A stretch of DNA of 64,000 nucleotides from Cupriavidus sp. D384 (GTDB lineage Bacteria > Pseudomonadota > Gammaproteobacteria > Burkholderiales > Burkholderiaceae), in NCBI RefSeq assembly GCF_001652915.1, contig NZ_BBQI01000008.1, positions 62,001 through 126,000 of the forward strand, in the 5' to 3' direction. Of this stretch, positions 42,299 to 50,616 are shown piece by piece. The translations under genes and the position numbers were made by a program. The notes beneath the pieces were generated by a model. It worked only from the letters and a program-made list of their open reading frames with translations. It was not told the DNA's origin and did no database searches. Each line of letters starts with the position of its first letter. Position 1 is the stretch's first letter.

Positions 42299-43664
42299 CC
42301 GGTTTTTCCGCCAGGATCACGCGCTTGAATTCGGCCTGGATGCGCGCCAGCGCGGCATCGTTGTCGGCCTCGAAGCGCATGACCACCACGGGCGTGGTGT
42401 TCGACGGCCGGGCCAGGCCAAAGCCGTCCGGATACTCCACGCGCACGCCATCGATCGTGATCACTTCCTTCGCGCCCTCGAACTTCGCATTGGCGCGGAT
42501 CTTGTCGAGCAGCGTGAAGGCTTCGCCCTCGGCGCACTTCAATTGCAGTTCCGGCGTGCAGTTCGAGTTCGGCAGCGCGTTCAGCACGGCGCTCGGGTCG
42601 GTATGGCGCGACAGGATTTCCAGCAGACGGGCGCCGGTGTACAGGCCATCGTCAAAGCCGTACCAGCGGTCCTTGAAGAACACATGACCGCTCATTTCGC
42701 CGGCGATCGGCGCGCCCGTTTCCTTGAGCTTGGCCTTTACCAACGAATGGCCGGTCTTCCACATCAGCGGTTCACCGCCATGCTCGCGAATCCACGGTGC
42801 CAGCTTGCCCGTGCATTTCACGTCGTAGATCACCTGCTGGCCCGGATTGCGCGACAGGATTTCCTCGGCAAACAGCATCAGTTGCCGATCCGGGAAGATG
42901 ACCTGCCCATCCTTGGTGACCACGCCCAGGCGGTCGCCATCGCCATCGAAGGCCAGGCCCAGTTCGCAGTCGGTCTCGCGCAGGCATTTCATCAGGTCCT
43001 GCAGGTTTTCAACGTGCGCGGGATCGGGATGATGGTTCGGGAAATGGCCATCGACGTCGCAGAACAGCTCCACGACCTCGCAGCCCAGCCCGCGGAACAG
43101 ATCGCCGACGAACGCCCCGGCCACGCCGTTGCCCGCATCCAGGGCGATCTTCATCGGACGGGCCAGCTTGACGTCGCCAACGATGCGGTCCAGGTACTGC
43201 TGGCGGACATCCACCAGCTTGTAGCTGCCGCCACCCTTGGTGAAGTTGCCCGCATCGATGCGCTGGCGCAGGGCCTGAATCTGGTCGCCATAAATGGCCT
43301 TGCCGCCCAGCACCATCTTGAAACCGTTGTAGTCGGGCGGATTGTGACTGCCCGTGACCATGATGCCGGACGTGGCGCGGCGGCCATCCAGCTCGATATT
43401 CGTACCGAAATACACCATCGGCGTGGCAACCATGCCGAGATCGATTACATCCAGGCCGGCGGCGCGCAGGCCTTCGACCAGCCCTCCCAGCAGATCCGGG
43501 CCTGAAAGACGGCCGTCACGGCCGACCACCACGGCTTTTTCGCCAAGTTCGACGGCGGCCGAGCCAAACGACAGGCCGATATGGCGGGCCACTTCCGGGG
43601 TCAGCGACTTGCCGACGATGCCGCGGATGTCATAGGCCTTGAAGATCGAGGGATCAATTTGCAT
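42279..43664 (-). CDS. manB: Phosphomannomutase/phosphoglucomutase
   Basis: Bifunctional PMM/PGM (AlgC-type) that interconverts hexose 6-phosphate and 1-phosphate, feeding GDP-mannose and dTDP/UDP-glucose sugars. The 461-aa protein has FKAYDIRGIVGKSLTPEVARHIG, the phosphoserine loop TSGIMVTGSHNPPDYNGFKM, the metal-binding AFDGDGDRLGVVT, the sugar-binding GEMSGHVFFKD and the C-terminal VEYPDGFGLARPSNTTPVVVMRFE. The start at 43664 (MQIDPSIF) is the conserved one. Its end overlaps waaC by 20 nt, so it leads manB-waaC-waaA. Confidence 0.93.
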   Translation of the reverse strand: MQIDPSIFKAYDIRGIVGKSLTPEVARHIGLSFGSAAVELGEKAVVVGRDGRLSGPDLLGGLVEGLRAAGLDVIDLGMVATPMVYFGTNIELDGRRATSGIMVTGSHNPPDYNGFKMVLGGKAIYGDQIQALRQRIDAGNFTKGGGSYKLVDVRQQYLDRIVGDVKLARPMKIALDAGNGVAGAFVGDLFRGLGCEVVELFCDVDGHFPNHHPDPAHVENLQDLMKCLRETDCELGLAFDGDGDRLGVVTKDGQVIFPDRQLMLFAEEILSRNPGQQVIYDVKCTGKLAPWIREHGGEPLMWKTGHSLVKAKLKETGAPIAGEMSGHVFFKDRWYGFDDGLYTGARLLEILSRHTDPSAVLNALPNSNCTPELQLKCAEGEAFTLLDKIRANAKFEGAKEVITIDGVRVEYPDGFGLARPSNTTPVVVMRFEADNDAALARIQAEFKRVILAEKPDAKLPF

Positions 43665-43783
43665 GTGGCTTCCTGGAAACAAGGTTCATCGTGCGATTCC
43701 ACCCTTGGCGGGACGCCTCGGGAAGGGGCGCGGGCAGGGCGCCAAAAAGCCGTATTGTGCCGGATTGCGCGTGGCGCAGGCGC

Positions 43784-43789
43784 TATAAT
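43784..43789 (+). promoter_or_regulatory. Candidate -10 box for the rightward polysaccharide operon
   Basis: A perfect TATAAT lies in the divergent gap between manB and the first glycosyltransferase. No good -35 element was found at 16-18 nt. A small hairpin (CCCC-TTCA-GGGG, 43802-43813) and T5 (43816-43820) follow it, so a leader of about 150 nt is likely. Confidence 0.5.
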
Positions 43790-43896
43790 CGCCTTCAGCC
43801 GCCCCTTCAGGGGAATTTTTCGGCGCTTTTTGACTGCAATCGGTCTGCCCGCGCACGTTCCAGCGGGCATCCGATTCACGAGAAAGGCGGATTGAC

Positions 43897-43935
43897 ATGT
43901 CAAGCGCCCAGATGGCTCCGCACCGCCGCCGTTGA
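43897..43935 (+). CDS. Possible 12-residue leader peptide upstream of the polysaccharide operon
   Basis: ATG at 43897 opens a 12-codon frame, MSSAQMAPHRRR, with AGAAAGGCGG as ribosome-binding site. Its TGA overlaps the TTG start of the glycosyltransferase at 43932 (TTGA), which could couple translation. The peptide resembles no known family; it may be chance. Recorded because it decides the start of the next gene. Confidence 0.3.
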   Translation: MSSAQMAPHRRR

Positions 43936-45101
43936 CGAATCCGCCACTACACCTGATGACGCTGTCCAATCCGTTGCCTGATCGTCCGCGCATCGCCTTT
44001 CTCATCACCAACTCCGAGACAGGTGGCGCCCAGACGCACGTTGCCGACCTGCTGCGCGCCGTGCGCGGGCAAGCCGATGTCGTGCTTTTGGCGGGGGGCA
44101 ATGGGCCGCTGTTCGACCAGGCTGCCGAACTGGTTATCCCGACAATCCGGCTGGCGACAATGGACAATGCCCTATCGGCGTTCAAGGCCTTCGCGGCACT
44201 GCGCGAACTGATAAGCGCCCTGCGCCAGGCGGCGCCTGATGTCATACACACCCACAGCGCCAAGGCGAGTGCCCTGGGACGTGTCGCCGGACGCCTACTC
44301 GGCATACCGGTCGTCTACACTGTGCATGGCTTCGCATTTAAATCGGCCGCACCCTGGAAGCAGCGCACTGTGGCCCGGCTCACCGAATGGCTGCTGGCAC
44401 CGCTGACGAACCAGTTCATCTGCGTGGCCGATGCCGAGCGCCAACTGGCGCGCAGGCTGCCTATTGCCAGGCATCGCATCCACGTCATTCCGAACGGCAT
44501 ACAGGACGTGCCTGGACGGGCGGAGCCGTCCGCGCCCCTGCGGCGCGTCGTGACGGTCATGCGCCTTGCGGCACCCAAGCGCCCCGACCTGCTGATACGG
44601 GCATTCGCCGCGGCGCAACTAGCGGACTGCGAACTGGTCATCGCCGGTGATGGGCCGCAGCGCATGGCCCTGGAGCAACTTGCCAGTCAACTGGCACCGG
44701 GGCGCATCCGTTTTGCCGGTAACGTCGGCAATGTGGCTGCAATTTTGGCCAACGCTCAGGCATTCCTGCTGGCATCCGACCACGAGGGGTCTCCGATATC
44801 CGTCCTGGAGGCGATGCGCGCAGGGTTACCTGTGGTTGCCAGTGACCTGCCGGGCATCCGGCAACAACTAGACGACGGTCGGTGTGGCGTACTGGTCGAC
44901 AGCAATTCTATTGAGTCATTTAAAAAGGCGTTACGGAATCTTGGGCACGATGCCGCCGAACGCGCCGCTCTGGGCAAGGCTGCGCGTGCCCGATGGGAAG
45001 AACAGTTCGGACTGGACCCCATGGTGCGTGCTACCTGGGCGGTTTATCAGCAGGCATTGCCAGCGATCCGGCAGTTTGCGACGCGGGTATCAGCATCATG
45101 A
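43932..45101 (+). CDS. Glycosyltransferase family 4
   Basis: A GT-B fold, GT4-type glycosyltransferase, 389 aa from a TTG at 43932 (or 381 aa from ATG at 43956). The N-terminal donor/acceptor domain starts RIAFLITNSETGGAQTHVADLL; VIHTHSAKASALGR and VVYTVHGFAFK follow. The C-terminal GT4 domain has VTVMRLAAPKRPDLLIRAFA, LVIAGDGPQRMALEQLA and FLLASDHEGSPISVLEAMRAGLPVVASDLPGI (E-x7-E motif). The pattern HTHSAKASALGRVA is common in GT4 enzymes of capsule/O-antigen loci. It is first in the rightward operon; its stop overlaps the next ATG. Confidence 0.87.
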   Translation: MTNPPLHLMTLSNPLPDRPRIAFLITNSETGGAQTHVADLLRAVRGQADVVLLAGGNGPLFDQAAELVIPTIRLATMDNALSAFKAFAALRELISALRQAAPDVIHTHSAKASALGRVAGRLLGIPVVYTVHGFAFKSAAPWKQRTVARLTEWLLAPLTNQFICVADAERQLARRLPIARHRIHVIPNGIQDVPGRAEPSAPLRRVVTVMRLAAPKRPDLLIRAFAAAQLADCELVIAGDGPQRMALEQLASQLAPGRIRFAGNVGNVAAILANAQAFLLASDHEGSPISVLEAMRAGLPVVASDLPGIRQQLDDGRCGVLVDSNSIESFKKALRNLGHDAAERAALGKAARARWEEQFGLDPMVRATWAVYQQALPAIRQFATRVSAS

Positions 45102-46417
45102 GCTTCATCCATACCGATTCATGGCGGCGCAACGGGCACGGCACGCGGGCTCGCTCTGAGACAATCCGGCGCGCCGGGCGCATGATTACGTGGGCCGTGC
45201 TCGGACTCGTACTGTTTGCCGCCAACACGGGGCTGTCCGAGTTGGCGCACCAAGCAGGTTGGGTAACATATGTTTTCCCGCGCACTCTGGCTTGGACAGC
45301 CCTGCCCTACCTGACCGCATTCGTCTTGCTGCACCGAGCGCTCCATTTACCGCCAATGGAGGGCGCCAGTATCGTCGGCCTGGCCACGACGCTGCCATTC
45401 GCCATGCTGCTGATCGTCTATGCGGGACTTCACGTCGAGTATTCACGCGGTGCGGTGTTGGTCAGCTACATCACGACTCTGGGCTGGATCTGGCTGGGAT
45501 ACCGACACTATGTGCAGAAGTACGTGCCCGTGTTCGGCTACATGGACCCAGAGACGCTGCAGCAATTAAACCGGATTGTTTCGATGCCTGGCTCGGCCCC
45601 ACCAAGCCAGACGCGCTTCGAGCAGATTCATTCCATCGAAGACGCCATGCATTGCGATGGCATCATGGTGGAGCGAGGACTGACCGCCGACCCCGTACGC
45701 ACGCGTCTGCTGGCCCAATACCAGACGGGGCATCTGCGTATGTACTCTGTGGAGCGGATCGGCGAAATGCTGACCGGCCGCTTGGGCGTAGACCATATCG
45801 ACGAGAATTTTCTAGACGGTTATGCCGATCACTTTCTGTATGACTACGTGAAGCGGCTGGTCGACATCGTCGCCGTCATAGCCCTGGCCCCGATTGCCTT
45901 GCCGGTCGGCCTCGTTGTGGCAGTGGCCGTCAACATGGAATCCACCGGCGGCGCCCTTTTCCGCCAGGCACGTGTCGGGCTCTTCGGCACGCCATTCACG
46001 ATGCTCAAATTCCGCAGCATGGGCGTGGATTGCCACGCGCCAGCGCAGTTCGCTGCACGGCAGGACCCTCGCGTTACACGCGTGGGCCGTATCATCCGCA
46101 AGTACCGCCTTGACGAAATTCCCCAACTCTGGAATGTGCTCGTGGGTGACATGAGTTTCATTGGACCTCGCCCTGAGCAAGTGCCAATGGTCAATGCCTT
46201 CACGGAGTCGATTTCCTACTATCCATACCGCCACCTAGTACGGCCCGGGCTATCGGGCTGGGCACAGGTGCGACAGGGATACGTCGGCTCGCACGAGGAA
46301 ACCGTCACAAAGCTCAGCTACGATCTCTACTATGTCAAGCATTGCTCGATCACCCTGGATTTGCTGATTGCAGTGAAGACGTTTAGGACGTTGGTAACGG
46401 GGTATGGGGCACGGTGA
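45098..46417 (+). CDS. Polyprenyl-phosphate sugar-1-phosphate transferase (bacterial sugar transferase)
   Basis: Initiating transferase of the WbaP/PHPT type, 439 aa, that links the first sugar phosphate to undecaprenyl phosphate at the inner membrane. The N-terminus has several TM segments (residues about 29-130) and a middle soluble region. The C-terminal catalytic domain begins DYVKRLVDIVAVIALAPIALPVGL (TM helix), then ARVGLFGTPFTMLKFRSMGVD, RVGRIIRKYRLDEIPQLWNVLVGDMSFIGPRPEQVPM and RPGLSGWAQV, all family signatures. The ATG overlaps the GT stop (ATGA). Confidence 0.92.
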   Translation: MSFIHTDSWRRNGHGTRARSETIRRAGRMITWAVLGLVLFAANTGLSELAHQAGWVTYVFPRTLAWTALPYLTAFVLLHRALHLPPMEGASIVGLATTLPFAMLLIVYAGLHVEYSRGAVLVSYITTLGWIWLGYRHYVQKYVPVFGYMDPETLQQLNRIVSMPGSAPPSQTRFEQIHSIEDAMHCDGIMVERGLTADPVRTRLLAQYQTGHLRMYSVERIGEMLTGRLGVDHIDENFLDGYADHFLYDYVKRLVDIVAVIALAPIALPVGLVVAVAVNMESTGGALFRQARVGLFGTPFTMLKFRSMGVDCHAPAQFAARQDPRVTRVGRIIRKYRLDEIPQLWNVLVGDMSFIGPRPEQVPMVNAFTESISYYPYRHLVRPGLSGWAQVRQGYVGSHEETVTKLSYDLYYVKHCSITLDLLIAVKTFRTLVTGYGAR

Positions 46418-47550
46418 TCAGTGCTGAGGCTGAGGCGTCCGCACCAGAGTCTATGCGTATTCTCTTTTTGACCACCGGCCTCAAGCTTGGCGGCGCCGAG
46501 CAGCAGATTGCTGCGCTGGCCCGAGCTTTTGTCGATCTCGGGCATCAAGTCGCCATCATCACCCTGACACCAGGATGCGATGTCCGGCTTCCTCCTGACG
46601 TAGAAGTCTTCTCCCTGAACATGCGCAAGACTCCCCTGTCTGCGCTTTGCGCGCTATACCGCGCCAGGAAAATCGTCGGCCAATGGCGGCCAGATGTCAT
46701 CCACGCCCATATGATTCACGGCAATCTTTTTGCCCGCGCATTAGCTCGCACGACATCGGTGCCGCCCGTCATCTGTTCGGCCCACAGCGCCCGCGAAGGC
46801 GGGAAGCTGCGTGCCATGGCCTATCGTGTAACGGACCGTTGGTGTGCGCTAACGACACATGTCAGCGCAGCGGGACGAGAAGCCATGATCAATAGTGGCG
46901 CGGTCCAGGCAAGCCGAATCATTGTCATGCCAAATGGCATTGATACTTCGCGCTTTGCACTGAAAGCATCGGTGCGGGACTCCGTGCGCAAGGACCTGCT
47001 GGTGGACGCCGGCGACATTGTCTTGCTTAGCGTAGGACGCCTCGTCCCGGAGAAGGACCATGCGCTTTTGATTCGTGCCTTCTCCCTCCTTTACACGGAG
47101 GAGCCCCGGCTTCGTTTGCGCATTGCCGGCGACGGACCACTGCGCAATCAACTCCAGGATGACATTGCCGCAATGCAACTCTGCGAGGTTGTCCAACTGC
47201 TGGGGACCCGGCAAGACATCCCAGACTTGTTGCATGGCGCGGACATCTTTGTCTTGTCGTCGCAGATCGAGGGCATGCCCTTGGTGATTGGCGAGGCCAT
47301 GGCCACTGGATTGCCAGTTGTCGCTACCGACGCTGCGGGCGTAAGGGAAATCGCTGGCAACCTCGCCACGATCACTCCGGTCGGCGACGCGGCAGCGCTA
47401 GCCCAGGCGCTGCGGTCTGCCGTGTCCCGACTGCCCACCACGCCCGATCAATGTGCAAAAAATCGCAAGCGGATTACCAGCCATTTCGATATCCGGGTCA
47501 TTGCCGATCGGTGGCTCATTCATTACCAACACCTGACGGAAGGCTTTTGA
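46414..47550 (+). CDS. Glycosyltransferase family 4
   Basis: A 378-aa GT4 glycosyltransferase starting at a GTG (46414) overlapping the stop of the upstream gene (GTGA). It shows MRILFLTTGLKLGGAEQQIAALARAFVDLGHQVAII, DVIHAHMIHGNLFAR, VICSAHSAREGG, SVGRLVPEKDHALLIRAFS, RLRIAGDGPLRNQLQDD and FVLSSQIEGMPLVIGEAMATGLPVVATDAAGVREI. Probably adds one sugar of the repeat unit; donor unknown. Its stop overlaps the start of the flippase gene. Confidence 0.87.
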   Translation: MISAEAEASAPESMRILFLTTGLKLGGAEQQIAALARAFVDLGHQVAIITLTPGCDVRLPPDVEVFSLNMRKTPLSALCALYRARKIVGQWRPDVIHAHMIHGNLFARALARTTSVPPVICSAHSAREGGKLRAMAYRVTDRWCALTTHVSAAGREAMINSGAVQASRIIVMPNGIDTSRFALKASVRDSVRKDLLVDAGDIVLLSVGRLVPEKDHALLIRAFSLLYTEEPRLRLRIAGDGPLRNQLQDDIAAMQLCEVVQLLGTRQDIPDLLHGADIFVLSSQIEGMPLVIGEAMATGLPVVATDAAGVREIAGNLATITPVGDAAALAQALRSAVSRLPTTPDQCAKNRKRITSHFDIRVIADRWLIHYQHLTEGF

Positions 47551-48818
47551 TGCGCCGAGTTGTCGCTAGCAATCTTCTCTGGATGCTCGCGGACCGCGGG
47601 TTGCAAGTCGGCGTAGGCATTGCGGTAGTCGGCATGCTTGCCCGAGCCCTAGGAACCGAAGGCTTTGGCCATTTCCAGTACGCCCAGTCCCTGGTCTTCA
47701 TTGCCGCTGCAATTCCCCTTGTCTGCTCCGCGGAGGTGGTAGTCCCTCGGCTTGTGGCATTGCAGACGACCGAGGACAAGCATTCCCTGCTGATGCATGC
47801 GTTCGCCATCCGATTTGCAGCAGGAGTATTTGGGTACACTTTGATAGGCGCCTATCTGCTTCTGACCCAACAGCCTGCCGATACATGGATACCTGCCATG
47901 ATTCTCGGCATGGCCATCATGCTGCGCGAACCGTTTGGCGTCGTCATCGCATGGATGCAATCACGAACGCATAACCGACCGAATGTGATCTTCAACCTTG
48001 TGGCTCTGGCCGCTAAGGCGGCGCTGGTCGGCAGCCTCTTCTTCACGGGTGTTCACGCCATTGCTCCCTACGCCAGTGCGTTTGCGCTCGAGGCGGCCAT
48101 CGCAGCCCTGCTGCTAACTTGGTATTACTTTGCCCGTGCACCGCGTGAGATACCGCCTTACATTCCGACGCTGACACGAGATCTGATCCGAGATGGTACG
48201 CTTTTCTGGATCAGCTTCATGGTGATGGTAGCCGCGCGCCGCGCCGACCAGTTGATACTGAAGCCTCTCGTTCACGTAGCGGAGCTGGGCGCCTACTCGG
48301 CAACGATGCAGATTCTCGACAACTATACGACCATTGCAGGGATCCTTGCTGCTGGGATTGCACCGCTGTATGTTTATGCACAGACGGACAGATTGATAGC
48401 ACGCAGAAATATCCTTGTGGTGGCTGGTGCGATGTTGGTTATTGGATTTTGCGGTGCAGCGGTCCTCGCCCTCTCCGCCGACTGGATTGTCAGGCTGCTA
48501 TATGGTCCGGCGTTCGCTGCCACAGCCGGCCTGCTGCGCTTAGGCGCAGTAGCCTCGTCACTGACATTCGCCGATGCCGGATTGAGCCTGCTGGCAATTT
48601 ACCTGCGAAAGCCGCGATGGATCGCCTTGAAATGGGCGCTGGTACTGAGCACGACCGTTCTAGTCGACGTTATCGCCATCCCGCGCCTTGGGACAATGGG
48701 CGCGGTGCTCGGCTACGCGACCGCGAACGCTGTCGCTGTGGCGTTCGGCGTCACCCTGTGGCTAAAAGTTGGCAAAGCGTCGATGTCTGGCACCGAACAG
48801 GGTGCCGCAGCACCATGA
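47550..48818 (+). CDS. wzx: Lipid III flippase-like polysaccharide transporter (Wzx family)
   Basis: A 422-aa membrane protein with about 12 TM segments, of the MOP/Wzx oligosaccharide flippase family. N-terminal ASNLLWMLADRGLQVGVGIAVVGMLARALGTEGFGHFQYAQSLVFI is the classic polysaccharide-biosynthesis-protein start. It would flip undecaprenyl-linked repeat units to the periplasm, so the locus is of the Wzx/Wzy type. The start at 47550 overlaps the previous stop (TGATG); a longer frame upstream overlaps the previous gene heavily and is not used. Confidence 0.9.
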   Translation: MRRVVASNLLWMLADRGLQVGVGIAVVGMLARALGTEGFGHFQYAQSLVFIAAAIPLVCSAEVVVPRLVALQTTEDKHSLLMHAFAIRFAAGVFGYTLIGAYLLLTQQPADTWIPAMILGMAIMLREPFGVVIAWMQSRTHNRPNVIFNLVALAAKAALVGSLFFTGVHAIAPYASAFALEAAIAALLLTWYYFARAPREIPPYIPTLTRDLIRDGTLFWISFMVMVAARRADQLILKPLVHVAELGAYSATMQILDNYTTIAGILAAGIAPLYVYAQTDRLIARRNILVVAGAMLVIGFCGAAVLALSADWIVRLLYGPAFAATAGLLRLGAVASSLTFADAGLSLLAIYLRKPRWIALKWALVLSTTVLVDVIAIPRLGTMGAVLGYATANAVAVAFGVTLWLKVGKASMSGTEQGAAAP

Positions 48819-49903
48819 GCACCATAGCCTTTCTCACCGGCACACTGAATGCCTTGGCCGGAGCGGAGCGCATGACCACCACGATCGCCAACGCCCTTGC
48901 CGCCCGTGGGCACAAGATCTGCATCATCAGCCTCTGGGATACGCGCAGCGTCTTCCCGCTGCATCCGGCAGTGTGCCACGTCGGACTGTTCGACACACGC
49001 CCTTCCTTCAAGGCGCAATATCTGGCAACGGTGCGCCGACTGCGCCGCGTGCTGCGGGAACACCGTGTGACGGCTCTCGTCGAGGCCGATACCATGCTGG
49101 CATGGTTCACATTGCCTGCTACGCTCGGTTGCCGCATCCGGCGAGTCGGTTGGGAACACTGTCATTTCGACGAGGATCTTGGCCGCAAGGCACGTAGAGT
49201 TGCCCGCAGGATGGCCGCGCGCTGGCACAACGCCATCGTGGTGCTCACGGAGTCCGACCGGCAGAGGTGGATCGACGCCACGCATCCGCGCTGCCCGGTA
49301 CTAGCGCTGCCAAATCCCTTACCGTTTCCGATACCAACGGCACCCGCCCGCAGGCTTGGCAAACAGGTGCTCGCCGTCGGGCGGCTGACTGGTGCCAAAG
49401 GCTTCGACACACTGATCCGAGCGTGGGCAGACGTCACACCGTCAGCTCCAGAATGGACCCTCACAATCATCGGCGAAGGCGAGGACCGGTCGCAACTGGA
49501 ATCTCTACGCGCCGAACTGGACCTTGTCGATTCCGTACAGATGCCGGGAACTCGCAGCGACATCGCCGAGACCTATCGGCAGGCGTCACTGTTCTGCCTG
49601 AGTTCCCGATATGAGGGATTCGGTCTCGTACTCATCGAGGCGATGGCTTTCGGGCTGCCAGTCGTTTCGACAAACTGCGAAGCCGGTCCACGTTCACTGC
49701 TGAGAGATGGTGAGAATGCGCTCGTCGTTCCCGTTGACACCCCTCGGGCTCTGGCAACCGCGCTGCTTTCAGTCATGCAGGACGAGCGCCGGGCAGCGCA
49801 ACTGGCTGCGGGTGCCCGGTTGAGCGCACAACGCTTTGAACTGGCACCAATTATTGACAAGTGGGAAGCACTACTGACAGACCATACCGTGACTGGCCGG
49901 TAA
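48815..49903 (+). CDS. Glycosyltransferase family 4
   Basis: A 362-aa GT4 enzyme starting MSTIAFLTGTLNALAGAERMTTTIANALAARGHKICIISL. Motifs: VGWEHCHFDEDLGRKARRVARR, IVVLTESDRQRW, LAVGRLTGAKGFDTLIRAWADV, LTIIGEGEDRSQLESL and FCLSSRYEGFGLVLIEAMAFGLPVVSTNCEAGPRSLL. The 'NCEAGP' ending is common to GalNAc/heparosan-like GT4 enzymes, but no donor can be named. The ATG overlaps the flippase stop (ATGA). It is the last gene of the rightward operon and abuts the leftward block with no gap. Confidence 0.87.
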   Translation: MSTIAFLTGTLNALAGAERMTTTIANALAARGHKICIISLWDTRSVFPLHPAVCHVGLFDTRPSFKAQYLATVRRLRRVLREHRVTALVEADTMLAWFTLPATLGCRIRRVGWEHCHFDEDLGRKARRVARRMAARWHNAIVVLTESDRQRWIDATHPRCPVLALPNPLPFPIPTAPARRLGKQVLAVGRLTGAKGFDTLIRAWADVTPSAPEWTLTIIGEGEDRSQLESLRAELDLVDSVQMPGTRSDIAETYRQASLFCLSSRYEGFGLVLIEAMAFGLPVVSTNCEAGPRSLLRDGENALVVPVDTPRALATALLSVMQDERRAAQLAAGARLSAQRFELAPIIDKWEALLTDHTVTGR

Positions 49904-50572
49904 TCAGCGCATCCGCAAGGCGCTGACCTGATAGGTTCCACGCGATGAAATCATGTGACGCGGCTCGGCATTCACGCGCACACCAGTATGGGAGTCCACG
50001 ATGCAACCATCACCAATATTGATGCGCGGATAGATTGTAGCGCGCGTACCTAGGAAACAGCCCATGCCGATTATCGCGTCGCCGTTAAGGGCGGCATACG
50101 GCGACAGCACCGAATAGGCCCCCACACGGGCTCCATGGCCAATGCTGCAGTGCACGTTGGCCACTGAGGCATCGTCCATGACCGCATTGCGATTGACAAT
50201 CGTATAGGGGCAAATCAGGACCGCCTTCCCGAGCGTCGCCGCTGGCGACACAATGGCCGACGGGTGGACATAAGCGGGCGTGGCTATGTTGTTGGCGTTC
50301 AGCTTCTCCAGAACGATCTGCCGCCCCTTCACAGAGCCAATCGCTACAACTACCACTTGGCTAGGCGCCGCACGAAAATCACCAATGGTGCCCAAATGAG
50401 GGACATCGATACCATCAGGAACCGTCCCGCCAGGGGTATCGTCGATAAATCCTGCCACGGTCACGCCTCCTCGGAAGGCCTCGTCCTGCAGGTAGTCGAA
50501 AAGTTCCAGCCCAAAACCGCCTGCGCCGGCGATTACCACGGAAGATACTGGAGAAGAATGGATCAGAGGCAT
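49904..50572 (-). CDS. PglD/NeuD-like acyltransferase with left-handed beta-helix
   Basis: A 222-aa sugar O/N-acyltransferase of the PglD-NeuD group. The N-terminal Rossmann-like nucleotide-sugar domain reads SSVVIAGAGGFGLELFDYLQDEAFRG. The C-terminal hexapeptide-repeat helix includes VHPSAIVSPAATLGKAVLICPYTIVNRNAVMDDASV and HCSIGHGARVGAYSVLSPYAALNGDAIIGMGCFLGTRATIYP, with the catalytic His in the IGHG region. PglD acetylates the 4-amino group of a UDP-linked amino sugar. Here it closes an acyl-activation cluster, so the acyl donor may not be acetyl-CoA. Last gene of the leftward block. Confidence 0.85.
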   Translation of the reverse strand: MPLIHSSPVSSVVIAGAGGFGLELFDYLQDEAFRGGVTVAGFIDDTPGGTVPDGIDVPHLGTIGDFRAAPSQVVVVAIGSVKGRQIVLEKLNANNIATPAYVHPSAIVSPAATLGKAVLICPYTIVNRNAVMDDASVANVHCSIGHGARVGAYSVLSPYAALNGDAIIGMGCFLGTRATIYPRINIGDGCIVDSHTGVRVNAEPRHMISSRGTYQVSALRMR

Positions 50573-50616
50573 GAGCGTCTGCTAAATCTGTGACAGATAA
50601 GTTGCCGAAGTGCCGT

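Noticed and set aside
43790..43955. JUMPstart/ops element (RfaH type) before the glycan operon
   Set aside because: GGCGGTAGC was not found on the plus strand of the leader.
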